Program-made: the position numbers and the translations under genes
In this document: in pieces, positions 16,060 through 25,204 of the stretch
How the letters are laid out: the number at the start of each line of letters is the position of its first letter
How positions within the stretch are numbered: position 1 is the stretch's first letter
Assembly: GCF_016698665.1 (NCBI RefSeq)
Contig: NZ_CP068046.1
Location: 2,604,001-2,668,000, forward strand
From: Devosia rhizoryzae
GTDB lineage: Bacteria > Pseudomonadota > Alphaproteobacteria > Rhizobiales > Devosiaceae
Length of the DNA: 64,000 nucleotides
Direction: 5' to 3'
Notes under the pieces: generated by a model
Told to the model about the DNA's origin: nothing
Database searches by the model: none
What the model saw: the letters and a program-made list of their open reading frames with translations, nothing else

Positions 16060-18993
16060 ATGCCACCCTCCCTAGTGCTTGTTGTCATCGTCGCCTCTCC
16101 CTTCCTTACTGCGCTTCTTGCTGCTTCCCTTTCCGCAAATGCCCGCAATGCCGAGGCCTGGCTCTCCGGCGCTCTGACGCTTGGCCTTCTGGCGCTCACC
16201 ATCGCCTTTTATCCGCAGATCACCGATGGTGGCGTCGTGCGCTACGAGATCGAGTGGCTGCCTTCGCTTGGCCTGAACCTGATCTTCCGCATGGATGGCT
16301 TTGCCTGGCTGTTTTGCGTCCTTATTACCGGAATCGGTTTTCTCGTGGTGCTCTATACGCGCTACTACATGTCGCCGAAGGACCCGGTGCCCCGGTTTTT
16401 CGCGTTTCTGCTGGCGTTCATGGGCGCCATGCTGGGCCTCGTGACGGCTGGCAACATTATCCAGCTCGCCATTTTCTGGGAGCTGACCAGCGTCATCTCG
16501 TTTCTCCTGATCGGTTATTGGTATCACCGTAGCGACGCTCGCGACGGCGCGCGCATGGCGCTGATCGTGACCGCGACTGGCGGGCTTGCCCTGTTCGTCG
16601 GGCTGCTGATCATCGGCCACATTGTTGGGAGCTATGATCTCGACGTTATCCTCGCGTCCGGCGATCTGATCCGCAATCATGGGCTCTATAATGTTGCGCT
16701 GATCCTGATGCTGCTCGGCGCCATGACCAAGAGCGCGCAGTTCCCATTCCAGTTCTGGCTGCCCCACGCCATGGCGGCGCCGACCCCGGTCTCGGCCTAT
16801 CTTCATTCGGCGACCATGGTGAAGGCCGGCGTGTTTCTGCTGGTGCGTTTCTGGCCGGTGATGTCGGGCACGGATGGCTGGTTCTGGATCGTGACCTTCG
16901 CAGGCCTCATCACGATGATGATCGGGGCCTATGCGGCCCTGTTCCAGCGCGACCTCAAGGGTCTTCTGGCTTATTCCACCATCAGCCATCTGGGGCTTAT
17001 CACCACCCTTATCGGCATGGGCTCGCCGCTGGCGCTGGTCGCTGCGATCTTTCACATCGCCAATCACGCGACCTTCAAGGCCTCGCTGTTCATGGCCGCG
17101 GGCATCATCGACCACGAGACCGGCACAAGGGACATCCGCCGCCTGAGCGGGCTCTACCGATTCATGCCTTTTACCGCGACCCTTGCCATGATCGCCAGTG
17201 CCGCAATGGCTGGCGTGCCACTGCTCAACGGCTTCCTGTCCAAGGAGATGTTCTTCACCGAAACGGCCGAGTTCGACCCCAACATGTTCGTCAACCTGGC
17301 GCTGCCGATCGGCGCGACGATCGCCGGCATGTTCAGCGTCGCTTATTCGATCCGCTTCGTGCATGGCGTCTTTTTCGGTCCCCCGCCCACCAAGCTCGAC
17401 CGAGTTCCGCATGAGCCCCCTGCCCTGATGCGGCGGCCAATCGAACTTCTTGTCTTGATCTGCCTGGCCGTTGGCATCATTCCCGGCATTACTGTGGGGC
17501 CTTACCTTGCCGCGGCTGTTGTGTCGGTGCTTGGCGACGAAACGCCCTATTACAGCCTCTCGGTCTGGCATGGCTTCAACCTGCCGCTGATCATGAGCGT
17601 GGTCGCCCTTGTCGGTGGAGGCGTGCTGTATCTGGCCTTTTACCGTTACCTCAATTCCGAACGCGACGGCACACCGCTGCTGCACCGCTTCCGCGGGCAG
17701 CGCATCTTCGAAAAGGTGCTGGTTACGGTCACATGGCGCTGGGCTCGGGCGCTGAACTCCCTCTTCGGCACCCGCCGGCTGCAGCCGCAATTGCTGATCA
17801 TCGTAGCGCTGGCCATTCTCGTTGGCGCTCTGCCCTTGTGGAACCGCGTTGGGTCTCTGGCGCTACCGGTTACACCATTTGATCCGGTATTTGCCTTCAT
17901 GTGGCTGGTTGGTGGCGCTTGTGCACTGGCCGCAGCCTACCAGGCCAAATTCCACCGCTTTGCGGCGATGATCCTTCTGGGCGGCGCGGGTCTTGTCACC
18001 TGCATGACCTTTGTCTGGTTCTCCGCACCCGACCTGGCGCTGACCCAACTTGTCGTCGAAATTGCCACGACGGTGTTGATACTGCTTGGCCTTCGGTGGC
18101 TGCCACAGCGGCTGCCCACCAAGGCTACCGATGCGACAGTGCTCCGCGACCGGTTGCGGCGATATCGCGACATGGCGATCGCACTTTCGGCCGGCATTGG
18201 TCTCGCGCTGATGTCCTACCTCATCATGACCCGACCGGCGATTGACGGCATTGCCAGCTTCTTTGTCGAGAACGCCTATAAGCAGGGCGGTGGAACCAAC
18301 GTGGTCAATGTCATGCTGGTGGATTTCCGCGCCTTCGATACTTTCGGCGAAATCGCCGTGCTGGGCGTTGTGGCGCTGACCGTGTTCTCGCTGCTGCGCC
18401 GCTTCCGTCCGGCGTCGGAAAGCGTAGGCAAACCCAAGCAGCAGCTTGTCCAGAACGCCTTCGATGAAGACCGGCCGGAGCGCAATCCGGGCGACACGAT
18501 CGCGGCTTACCTCCTGGTGCCGTCGCAAATCATGCAATGGCTGTTTCCGGTCATCATCGTGGTGGCGATCTACCTCTTCATGCGCGGGCACGACCTGCCA
18601 GGGGGCGGTTTTGTTGGCGGCATCACCATGTCGATCGCCTTTATTCTCCAATACATGGCGGGCGGCACGCGCTGGGTTGAAGATCGGCTGCGCATCCTGC
18701 CGGTGATCTGGATCGGCTCGGGCCTTGGCATCGCGCTTCTGACAGGCGTTGGCTCGTGGGTCTTTGGCTATCCGTTCCTCACCACATATTTTCAATATGC
18801 CGAGATCCCGTGGATCGGCCGCGTGCCGCTCGCGACAGCACTGATGTTCGACCTTGGCGTCTTCATGCTCGTGGTCGGCTCGACCGTCCTCATCCTGATC
18901 GCGCTGGCGCACCAATCCGTCCGCGCTCCCAGGGTTTCGCGCGCGGCGCGAGCACGGACGGCTCCCGCGTCAGACAATGAGGGAGGACGCTGA
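16060..18993 (+). CDS. mrpA: Mrp/Pha cation-proton antiporter, fused subunits A and B
   Basis: Large polytopic membrane protein of about 977 residues. The first ~700 residues are MrpA (NuoL-like), with AIFWELTSVISFLLIGYWYH, GAMTKSAQFPFQFWLPHAMAAPTPVSAYLHSATMVKAG (here abbreviated across the conserved Lys and His helix) and FLSKEMFF. The last ~140 residues are an MrpB domain (RGHDLPGGGFVGG). This AB fusion is the group 2 arrangement of Sinorhizobium PhaAB. It belongs to the hetero-oligomeric Na+(K+)/H+ antiporter for alkaline and salt homeostasis. ATG 16060 is preferred over the adjoining TTG 16057. The TGA overlaps the next ATG (TGATG). Confidence 0.94.
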   Translation: MPPSLVLVVIVASPFLTALLAASLSANARNAEAWLSGALTLGLLALTIAFYPQITDGGVVRYEIEWLPSLGLNLIFRMDGFAWLFCVLITGIGFLVVLYTRYYMSPKDPVPRFFAFLLAFMGAMLGLVTAGNIIQLAIFWELTSVISFLLIGYWYHRSDARDGARMALIVTATGGLALFVGLLIIGHIVGSYDLDVILASGDLIRNHGLYNVALILMLLGAMTKSAQFPFQFWLPHAMAAPTPVSAYLHSATMVKAGVFLLVRFWPVMSGTDGWFWIVTFAGLITMMIGAYAALFQRDLKGLLAYSTISHLGLITTLIGMGSPLALVAAIFHIANHATFKASLFMAAGIIDHETGTRDIRRLSGLYRFMPFTATLAMIASAAMAGVPLLNGFLSKEMFFTETAEFDPNMFVNLALPIGATIAGMFSVAYSIRFVHGVFFGPPPTKLDRVPHEPPALMRRPIELLVLICLAVGIIPGITVGPYLAAAVVSVLGDETPYYSLSVWHGFNLPLIMSVVALVGGGVLYLAFYRYLNSERDGTPLLHRFRGQRIFEKVLVTVTWRWARALNSLFGTRRLQPQLLIIVALAILVGALPLWNRVGSLALPVTPFDPVFAFMWLVGGACALAAAYQAKFHRFAAMILLGGAGLVTCMTFVWFSAPDLALTQLVVEIATTVLILLGLRWLPQRLPTKATDATVLRDRLRRYRDMAIALSAGIGLALMSYLIMTRPAIDGIASFFVENAYKQGGGTNVVNVMLVDFRAFDTFGEIAVLGVVALTVFSLLRRFRPASESVGKPKQQLVQNAFDEDRPERNPGDTIAAYLLVPSQIMQWLFPVIIVVAIYLFMRGHDLPGGGFVGGITMSIAFILQYMAGGTRWVEDRLRILPVIWIGSGLGIALLTGVGSWVFGYPFLTTYFQYAEIPWIGRVPLATALMFDLGVFMLVVGSTVLILIALAHQSVRAPRVSRAARARTAPASDNEGGR

Positions 18994-19325
18994 TGGAACT
19001 GGTGCTCTCCCTTGCCATCGGCGTCCTTACCGCTTCGGGTGTCTACCTCGTCCTGCGCCCCCGCACCTTTCAGGTGATCATCGGGCTCTCGCTGATCTCC
19101 TATGCGGTGAACCTGTTCATCTTCAGCATGGGACGGCTGCGGATCGATGCCGCGCCTATCATAGACCACGGCAATACGGATCCGGCCTCCTATACCGACC
19201 CGGTGCCGCAGGCCCTGGTGCTCACTGCCATCGTCATCGGCTTTGCGATGACGGCGTTGTTCCTTGTCGTCATGCTGGCCGCCCGCGGCTTTACCGGCAC
19301 CGACCATGTGGATGGACGGGACTGA
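18993..19325 (+). CDS. mrpC: Mrp antiporter subunit C
   Basis: NuoK-like subunit of 110 residues with three membrane helices; VLTASGVYLVLRPRTFQVIIGLSLISYAVNLFIF and DPVPQALVLTAIVIGFA are characteristic. It overlaps mrpA by one base and is followed by mrpD within a few bases. Integral inner-membrane part of the proton/cation path. Confidence 0.93.
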   Translation: MELVLSLAIGVLTASGVYLVLRPRTFQVIIGLSLISYAVNLFIFSMGRLRIDAAPIIDHGNTDPASYTDPVPQALVLTAIVIGFAMTALFLVVMLAARGFTGTDHVDGRD

Positions 19326-19329
19326 CGCC

Positions 19330-20961
19330 ATGAACTTTTTTGATCACCTCGTCATCTTCCCCATTCTCCTGCCGCTCGCCACAGCCGTGCTGGTCACGCT
19401 GCTCGACGATCGCTTCCGCAATCTCAAGATCGGCATCAGCGTCGGCTCGACCGCCCTGCTGGTCTGCATCGCGCTGCTGCTGGCCGTCCCGACGGTGCAT
19501 CTGGGGCCATCTGATGGCGAGTTGATCAAGACCTATGCCCTGGGCGACTGGCCGATGCCGTTCGGAATCGTGCTGGTGGCAGACCGGCTATCGGTGCTGA
19601 TGGTGCTGGTGACCTCGATCCTGGGTCTTGCCACCCTCACCTTTTCGCTTGCCCGCTGGTACAGCGCCGGTCCCAACTTCCCGGCAATCCTGCAGATATT
19701 GCTGATGGGGCTGAACGGCGCCTTCCTGACGGGTGACCTCTTCAATCTTTTCGTCTTCTTCGAGGTCATGCTCGCCGCATCCTATGGGCTCTTGCTGCAT
19801 GGCAGCGGTACGGCGCGGGTCAAGGCATCGCTGCACTATATTGCCGTCAACCTCGTCGCCTCGTTCCTGTTTCTGATCAGTGCGGCACTGATCTATGGCG
19901 TCACCGGCACGCTCAATATGGCGGACCTCATCGTTCGCATCCCGCAGGTTGCCGCGGCCGATCGCCCGCTGCTCGATGCGGGGCTGGGACTCTTGGGCCT
20001 GACATTCCTCATCAAAGCCGGCATGTGGCCGATCAGCTTCTGGCTTCCGGGCGCCTATTCGGTTGCCGCTGCGCCGGTTGCCGCAATGTTTGCCATCATG
20101 ACCAAAGTAGGCGTCTACGCGCTGTTGCGGCTTTCCTACCTGCTGTTTGCGGCCGAGGCAGAGGGCGTCATCGGCTTTAGCCACAATGTGCTGTTTGTTG
20201 GCGGTATTGCGACCCTGGCCTTTGGCACTATTGGGGTCCTTGCCGCACAAAGCAGCATGCGGCTTGCGAGCTTTCTGGTGCTTGTTTCGTCCGGCACACT
20301 TCTCGCCTCGATTGGCTTCGGCGGGGCGGGCGTGATGAGCGGCGCCTTGTTCTACCTCGTCATATCTACCTTTGCGATCGGCGCCCTTTTTCTCCTCATC
20401 GAGATCATCGAGCGTTCGCGTATTGTCGGTGCGGACGTTCTTGCCGTGACCATGGAAGCCTTCGGCGAGCGTGATGACGATGATGGGGAGCCCGAGGCCG
20501 AAGAGGCAGGCCTCGTCATTCCAGCAAGCACCGCATTCCTGGGGGTGAGCTTCGGGCTCTGCTGCCTCTTGTTGGCAGGCCTGCCGCCGCTATCGGGGTT
20601 TCTCGCAAAATTTGCCATCCTCAGCACAGCGCTCAACGCCGAGACGGTTCCGACAGCCAGAGCCTGGTGGCTCACCGGGACTTTGATCGTCTCCGGCCTT
20701 TGCGTGCTGATCGCGATGGCGCGCAGCGGCATCAATATCTTCTGGGCGACGCTCGAGCCCGGAGCCGCCAAGGCTCGCTTAAGCGAAGTGCTGCCGATCA
20801 TCGTGCTGCTGGCGCTCTGCATCGGACTAAGCGCGGTGCCGGCATCGGTGCTTGGATACCTTGAAAGCACCGCGGCGCTGGTGACCGTGCCCGAATATTA
20901 CGTGCTTGAAGTCATGGGTAGCGAGGCGATCACCGGCCTTGTGAGGGGAGGCACACGATGA
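19330..20961 (+). CDS. mrpD: Mrp antiporter subunit D
   Basis: NuoN/NuoL-like antiporter subunit of 543 residues with about 14 hydrophobic segments; the motifs FFEVMLAASYGLLLHG, LLGLTFLIKAGMWPISFWLPGAYSVAAAPVAA and LPPLSGFLAKFAI are typical, including the conserved lysine helix. ATG 19330 is chosen because upstream starts lie inside mrpC. A short acidic insert (GERDDDDGEPEAEEAG, around residue 385) lies in a loop. The stop overlaps the mrpE start by four bases. Confidence 0.93.
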   Translation: MNFFDHLVIFPILLPLATAVLVTLLDDRFRNLKIGISVGSTALLVCIALLLAVPTVHLGPSDGELIKTYALGDWPMPFGIVLVADRLSVLMVLVTSILGLATLTFSLARWYSAGPNFPAILQILLMGLNGAFLTGDLFNLFVFFEVMLAASYGLLLHGSGTARVKASLHYIAVNLVASFLFLISAALIYGVTGTLNMADLIVRIPQVAAADRPLLDAGLGLLGLTFLIKAGMWPISFWLPGAYSVAAAPVAAMFAIMTKVGVYALLRLSYLLFAAEAEGVIGFSHNVLFVGGIATLAFGTIGVLAAQSSMRLASFLVLVSSGTLLASIGFGGAGVMSGALFYLVISTFAIGALFLLIEIIERSRIVGADVLAVTMEAFGERDDDDGEPEAEEAGLVIPASTAFLGVSFGLCCLLLAGLPPLSGFLAKFAILSTALNAETVPTARAWWLTGTLIVSGLCVLIAMARSGINIFWATLEPGAAKARLSEVLPIIVLLALCIGLSAVPASVLGYLESTAALVTVPEYYVLEVMGSEAITGLVRGGTR

Positions 20962-21446
20962 GCCGCCTTCTTCCCTATCCGCTGCTTACCATCGCGCTGA
21001 CACTGATGTGGCTGCTGCTGCAGCAGTCGATCGCCCTGGGCCACGTGCTCCTAGGCTTTGTTGTCGCCTTTGCGGCCTCACATGCCATGGCCAGATTGCA
21101 GCCGCACAAGCCCAGGATCCGACGCCCGGACCTCATCCTCAAGCTCCTGGTGGAGGTGACGGTCGACGTCTTCCGCTCCAACATCGCCGTGCTTCGCATC
21201 GTGCTGGCTGGGGAAAGGCGCAAGACCACTGCCGGCTTTATCAAGATGCCGCTCGAACTCAGAGACCCGGCAGGACTGGCGGTGCTCTCCTGCATCATCA
21301 CGGCGACACCCGGCAGCGCCTGGCTTGAATACAGCCCGGTCGAAAGCACCGTCCTCATCCACGTGCTCGATCTCATCGACGAAGCCGAATGGATCGACAC
21401 CATCAAGCGCCGCTATGAAACCCTCCTGGTGGAGATCTTCCAATGA
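20958..21446 (+). CDS. mrpE: Mrp antiporter subunit E
   Basis: MrpE family, 162 residues: two N-terminal membrane helices and a cytoplasmic domain containing ITATPGSAWLEYS and IHVLDLIDEAEWI, typical of the family. Start and stop overlap mrpD and mrpF by four bases each, indicating coupled translation of the antiporter complex. Confidence 0.92.
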   Translation: MSRLLPYPLLTIALTLMWLLLQQSIALGHVLLGFVVAFAASHAMARLQPHKPRIRRPDLILKLLVEVTVDVFRSNIAVLRIVLAGERRKTTAGFIKMPLELRDPAGLAVLSCIITATPGSAWLEYSPVESTVLIHVLDLIDEAEWIDTIKRRYETLLVEIFQ

Positions 21447-21724
21447 GCGCAGCCATCCTCTTCTGGAGCATCACACTCGCTCAGGTCGTGCTCGCGGCGG
21501 CGATGCTGGTAACGATTTACCGGCTGATCGTCGGGCCAAGAGCGCAGGACCGGGTGCTCAGCCTCGATTCCATGTATGTGGTCGCCATGCTGCTTCTCGT
21601 CACCTTCGGCATGCGCGTCGGAACCGTCATCTATTTCGAGGTGGCGCTGCTGATCGGTCTCCTCGGCTTTGTCGGCACGGTGGCCCTCGCCAAGTTCCTG
21701 ATGCGCGGCGAGGTGATCGAATGA
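21443..21724 (+). CDS. mrpF: Mrp antiporter subunit F
   Basis: Three-helix subunit of 93 residues; YRLIVGPRAQDRVLSLDSMYV and FEVALLIGLLGFVGTVALAKF identify MrpF/PhaF. It overlaps both neighbours by four bases. Confidence 0.92.
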   Translation: MSAAILFWSITLAQVVLAAAMLVTIYRLIVGPRAQDRVLSLDSMYVVAMLLLVTFGMRVGTVIYFEVALLIGLLGFVGTVALAKFLMRGEVIE

Positions 21725-22080
21725 GCTTTGACGACATCCCTCTTTGGGTTGCGATCCTCGTCGCCGCTTGCGTGCTGACCGGCGCAATTTTGACCTTTGC
21801 CGGAGCGGTCGGACTGGCGCGGATGCCCTCCTTTTACCAGCGCATCCATGCGCCCACGCTGGGCACCAGTTTTGGGGCCCTAGGGGTGCTTGCCGCTTCG
21901 GCCATTCTTTCGAGCGTGGGTGAAGGCCGCTTTGTCGCGCATGAAGTTTTGATCTTCATCTTCGTCAGCGTCACAACGCCCGTGACCCTGATGCTGCTGG
22001 CCCGCGCCGCGCTGCATCGGGATCGGGTGGAGGGTTCGAGCGAAGTGCCGGCCGCGATCGAAAAGCCGATCGATCAGTAG
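21721..22080 (+). CDS. mrpG: Mrp antiporter subunit G
   Basis: MrpG/PhaG, 119 residues with three hydrophobic helices; GAVGLARMPSFYQRIHAPT and the C-terminal SVTTPVTLMLLARAALHRD are diagnostic. Final subunit of the Mrp operon; ends three bases before the convergent ptsN gene. Confidence 0.92.
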   Translation: MSFDDIPLWVAILVAACVLTGAILTFAGAVGLARMPSFYQRIHAPTLGTSFGALGVLAASAILSSVGEGRFVAHEVLIFIFVSVTTPVTLMLLARAALHRDRVEGSSEVPAAIEKPIDQ

Positions 22081-22083
22081 ACG

Positions 22084-22551
22084 CTAGAGCTCTTCGTCGG
22101 CGCTCTGGAGGATGCCAAAAGTTTCTTCCGTCGAATGGGCGCGGCGCAACGCGTTGATCACCTGCTCCTGCCGCGCGATCTTGGCGACGCGCGAAAGTGC
22201 CTTCATCGGCTCGCCGCCCGATTGCTCGGGCAGGAGCAGCATGAAGGCCACGTCTACAGGCTCCTGGTCCACCGCTTCGAAATCGATCGGCCTTGCAAGA
22301 ACAGCGCACATGCCGACGGCATGGCCAATCCCGGCGACCCGTGCGTGGGGGATGGCGATGCCATGACCCAGACCGGTCGAGCCCAGTTCCTCGCGCTCGG
22401 CAAGACCCTGCTGGCATTGCTGCCGATCAACCAGGCCCAGCTCGCCGGCACGTTGCGCGAAAAAGCCCAGGAGCTCACGCCGGTTTGCGACATTGACGCC
22501 CACAAAGATGCGCTCGGCCGGGATCAGCTCAACAATCTTCATCCGATACAA
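22084..22551 (-). CDS. ptsN: PTS IIA-like nitrogen-regulatory protein PtsN (EIIA-Ntr)
   Basis: EIIA-Ntr domain protein of 155 residues; the phosphorylatable histidine is in GLGHGIAIPHAR (His69 from the TTG at 22551). An ATG three codons later is an alternative start; GAGG precedes the TTG at close spacing. PtsN receives phosphate from the PTS-Ntr chain (PtsP, PtsO) and in proteobacteria regulates K+ homeostasis and other processes. Its position convergent with a monovalent-cation antiporter operon is suggestive, but it is not in the usual rpoN-hpf-ptsN context and is slightly divergent, so it could be a paralogue. Confidence 0.8.
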   Translation of the reverse strand: MYRMKIVELIPAERIFVGVNVANRRELLGFFAQRAGELGLVDRQQCQQGLAEREELGSTGLGHGIAIPHARVAGIGHAVGMCAVLARPIDFEAVDQEPVDVAFMLLLPEQSGGEPMKALSRVAKIARQEQVINALRRAHSTEETFGILQSADEEL

Positions 22552-22629
22552 TGGTCCTCTTCAGCCAGCTAAGCGGCCAAGGGTAACGGACCATGAGGCC
22601 AATGGCCAGACCTATGCTCCCGAAGGCCT

Positions 22630-23340
22630 TTAAGCGGCCACGCCATCAACGATGACATGGTCGAAGTGGCGGGAGCATTTCTCGACCCTGGCATCCACGC
22701 CATAAACATCGCGCAGCATGCGGGGATTGATGACGTCGAGCGCCGGGCCGCAGGCGCGCATGCGGCCATCGGCGATCAGCAGCACCTGATCGGCAAAGCG
22801 CAGCGCCTGGTTGAGGTCGTGGATGGCGATCAGAACAATCATGCCCTTCTGCCGCGCCTGCGCCTGCATGAAGCTCAGCACCTCGACCTGGCGATGAAGA
22901 TCAAGGGCGCTGGTCGGCTCGTCCATCAGCATAACGTCCGGCTCGCGGACCAGGGTCTGGGCCACAGACACGAGCTGCCGCTGACCGCCGCTAAGCGCGC
23001 CAAGATCGCGAAAGGCGATGGAATTGATGTTGAGCGCATCCATGACGTGGTCGATGAAGCGCAGGTCGGCATCCTCGACAGACCAGCGGCTGCCTTGCTT
23101 TCGCGCCAGGAGGATGGACTCGTAGACGGTCAGCACCGCATTGGCCGAAGTGTCCTGCGGCATATAGCTGATGGCCTTCCTGCCTTTGGTGGAACCCGAA
23201 AGCGTCACCTCGCCCGGGCCTTTCAGGAGCCCGGCAATGCGCTTGAACAGGGTAGATTTGCCAGCGGCGTTCGGGCCGATCACGGCGACCGGCCCTGTTG
23301 CATCATTCAGCCTGTCGGCCAGGAGATCAGGATCTGGCAA
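22630..23340 (-). pseudogene. N-terminally truncated siderophore-type ABC ATPase
   Basis: About 236 residues from a TTG at 23340. Walker A GPNAAGKST is already at residue ~22, whereas intact FecE/FhuC-type ATPases have about 15 more residues before it, including the A-loop aromatic and first beta strands; those are missing. The rest is complete: Q-loop SYMPQDTSANAVLTVYES, signature LSGGQRQLVSVAQ, Walker B VMLMDEPTSALD, H-loop AIHDLNQALRFAD. The gene follows a sugar-permease stop by only 32 bases, and no siderophore permease or binding protein is nearby. This looks like the remnant left by a deletion joining two loci. It might still be translated, but function is doubtful. Confidence 0.65.
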
Positions 23341-23372
23341 TGGAGGCTGTGGAGCTCGCCATTGCCGGGTTC

Positions 23373-24263
23373 CTACCCCTTCACGCCTGCCGAGAGCATG
23401 ATCGCCTGGGTCACGCGGCGCTGGAAGATGAGGTAGAGGACCGCGACCAGGAGGGCAGCGAGGATGGCACCGGCCAGTTCGCGCGCATAGGCCACGCCGA
23501 AGGCGTCGTTGACCTGGGTGATGCCGACGGCAACGTTCATCATTTCCGGGCGCGAAACCGCAAGGAACGGCCAGAGGAAGTTGTTCCAGGCACCGATAAA
23601 GGTGACGATGGCGAGCGCTGTGGTGATGCCCCAGTTCATCGGCAGGTATATGCGCGAAAATATGCGCCACTCGCTGGCCGAGTCCATCTTGGCGGCCTCG
23701 CGGAATTCCTTAGGCACCGAGTCAAAGAAGTTCTTGTAGACGATGATCACCACGGGGTGGATCAGCTGCGGGAAGATGACGCCCAGCCAGTTGTTGATGA
23801 GCCCGAACTGGGCCATCAGAATGAAGTGGTTGACGATGAGCGCGGCGACCGGGACCATGAAGCTGGCCAGGATCATGTACCAGATCACGGTGCGGCCGGG
23901 GAACCGCAGCTGCGAGAGGGCATAGGCCGTGGTGGCGCTGATGATAAGCGTCAGGACCGTCACGCCGACCGAGGTCACCAGCGAGTTGAGATACCAGCGC
24001 CCGATCATGGTGTTGACGAACACCGACCAATAAGCCTCGAAGGTCCAGGTGCGCGGCAGGAAATCCACCGTCTTAGCGATGACCTGAGTCTCGGGCTTGA
24101 GCGAGGTGATGATGCCCCAATAGAGCGGAAACGCCCAGAGCACGGCGAAGACGACCGTGACCAGCGTCAGGATCACCCCGCCGATGTCGAGGCCCCTCCT
24201 TGTGCGATCGCGCGGGCTCGTGTCGGCGGCGAGTGCCGTGCTGCGGCTTTCGGCAACGCTCAT
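23373..24263 (-). CDS. Carbohydrate ABC transporter permease (MalG-like)
   Basis: CUT1-family inner-membrane permease of 296 residues with six predicted helices; the ATPase-coupling EAA loop reads EFREAAKMDSASEWRIFSRIYLP. N-terminal ~25 residues are hydrophilic. Overlaps the preceding permease gene by four bases and is the last intact gene of the operon ATPase - binding protein - permease - permease. Downstream lies the truncated siderophore ATPase. Confidence 0.9.
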   Translation of the reverse strand: MSVAESRSTALAADTSPRDRTRRGLDIGGVILTLVTVVFAVLWAFPLYWGIITSLKPETQVIAKTVDFLPRTWTFEAYWSVFVNTMIGRWYLNSLVTSVGVTVLTLIISATTAYALSQLRFPGRTVIWYMILASFMVPVAALIVNHFILMAQFGLINNWLGVIFPQLIHPVVIIVYKNFFDSVPKEFREAAKMDSASEWRIFSRIYLPMNWGITTALAIVTFIGAWNNFLWPFLAVSRPEMMNVAVGITQVNDAFGVAYARELAGAILAALLVAVLYLIFQRRVTQAIMLSAGVKG

Positions 24264-25138
24264 TTTTCACCTCGGGCGCGGAGCAGCTGGAACTGCAGGA
24301 CGGAGAAGACGATGACGATCACGAACAGTGCCACGGCAACGGTTGCGCCATAGCCGCCCTGGTTCTTCTGGAAGGCAAGGCTATAGATATATTGCACCAT
24401 GACCATCGAGGGGTCGGGCCGTCCACCCTGGACGAAGAGGTAGACTTGGTCGAAGATTTTGAGCTGCAGGATCAGCTGAATGGTCAGAACCAGCGCCGTC
24501 ACCGGCCAGATCAGGGGCCAGGTGATGCGGCGGAAAATGGTCCAGCGATTGGCATTGTCGAGCGATGCCGCCTCGTAGATATCGGGCGAGATCGAGCGCA
24601 GGCCGGCGAGGAACAAGAGAATATTGAAGCCGCAGGTCCACCAGATGGTGACAAGGGCAACGGCCGGCGTGAACAGCCACTGGGTGCGGAAGACGTTGAT
24701 GTTTTCCCCGGCAATGGCTGAAATTGGATATTGCAGGATGCCGAACTGGATGTTGAACATCCAGTTCCAGAGGCGATAGACGACTGACACTGGCAGGATA
24801 TAGGGCAGAAAGAACATCGCCAGGATGAGGCTTTGCTGCCAGCCCTTGAGGCGCGACACCATCATGGCGATCGCAAGCCCGATCAAGGTATTGGGGATAA
24901 CCGTCAGCGCGACGAAGTAGGCCGTGTTGCGAACCGCGGTCCAGAAGCGGCGGTCATCGAACATTTCGTAGTAGTTTTCGAGACCGATCCAGCTTCCGGG
25001 CCCGATCAGGGGCGCATCGGTGAAGCTGAGATAGACCATCTGGATGGTCGGCCACAGGAACAGGATGCCATAGGTCAAGACGAAGGGAAGAATAAGCAGA
25101 TAGGCGACCGCGACTTCGCGACGGTAGTTCCTGATCAT
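24260..25138 (-). CDS. Carbohydrate ABC transporter permease (MalF-like)
   Basis: CUT1-family permease of 292 residues with six helices; the EAA loop reads DIYEAASLDNANRWTIFRRITWP. It forms the heterodimeric channel with the MalG-like partner, with which it overlaps by four bases. The binding-protein gene ends 66 bases upstream, the gap holding a stem-loop. Confidence 0.9.
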   Translation of the reverse strand: MIRNYRREVAVAYLLILPFVLTYGILFLWPTIQMVYLSFTDAPLIGPGSWIGLENYYEMFDDRRFWTAVRNTAYFVALTVIPNTLIGLAIAMMVSRLKGWQQSLILAMFFLPYILPVSVVYRLWNWMFNIQFGILQYPISAIAGENINVFRTQWLFTPAVALVTIWWTCGFNILLFLAGLRSISPDIYEAASLDNANRWTIFRRITWPLIWPVTALVLTIQLILQLKIFDQVYLFVQGGRPDPSMVMVQYIYSLAFQKNQGGYGATVAVALFVIVIVFSVLQFQLLRARGEK

Positions 25139-25160
25139 GGTGCTCCGGGCCTCAAGAAGA

Positions 25161-25187
25161 TGTCCGGCAGCTTTTGGCCGCCGGACA
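25161..25187 (-). other. Intercistronic stem-loop after the sugar-binding-protein gene
   Basis: TGTCCGGC and GCCGGACA perfect arms with an 11-base loop, 18 bases past the binding-protein stop. There is no U-tract; such hairpins usually protect the abundant binding-protein mRNA and limit readthrough into permease genes. Confidence 0.6.
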
Positions 25188-25204
25188 AGTGCAGGGAGGA
25201 GGGG

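Noticed and set aside
16072..17790. 572-codon open frame antisense to mrpA
   Set aside because: His/Asp/Gln-rich composition typical of the reverse complement of a membrane protein; mrpA is unmistakable.
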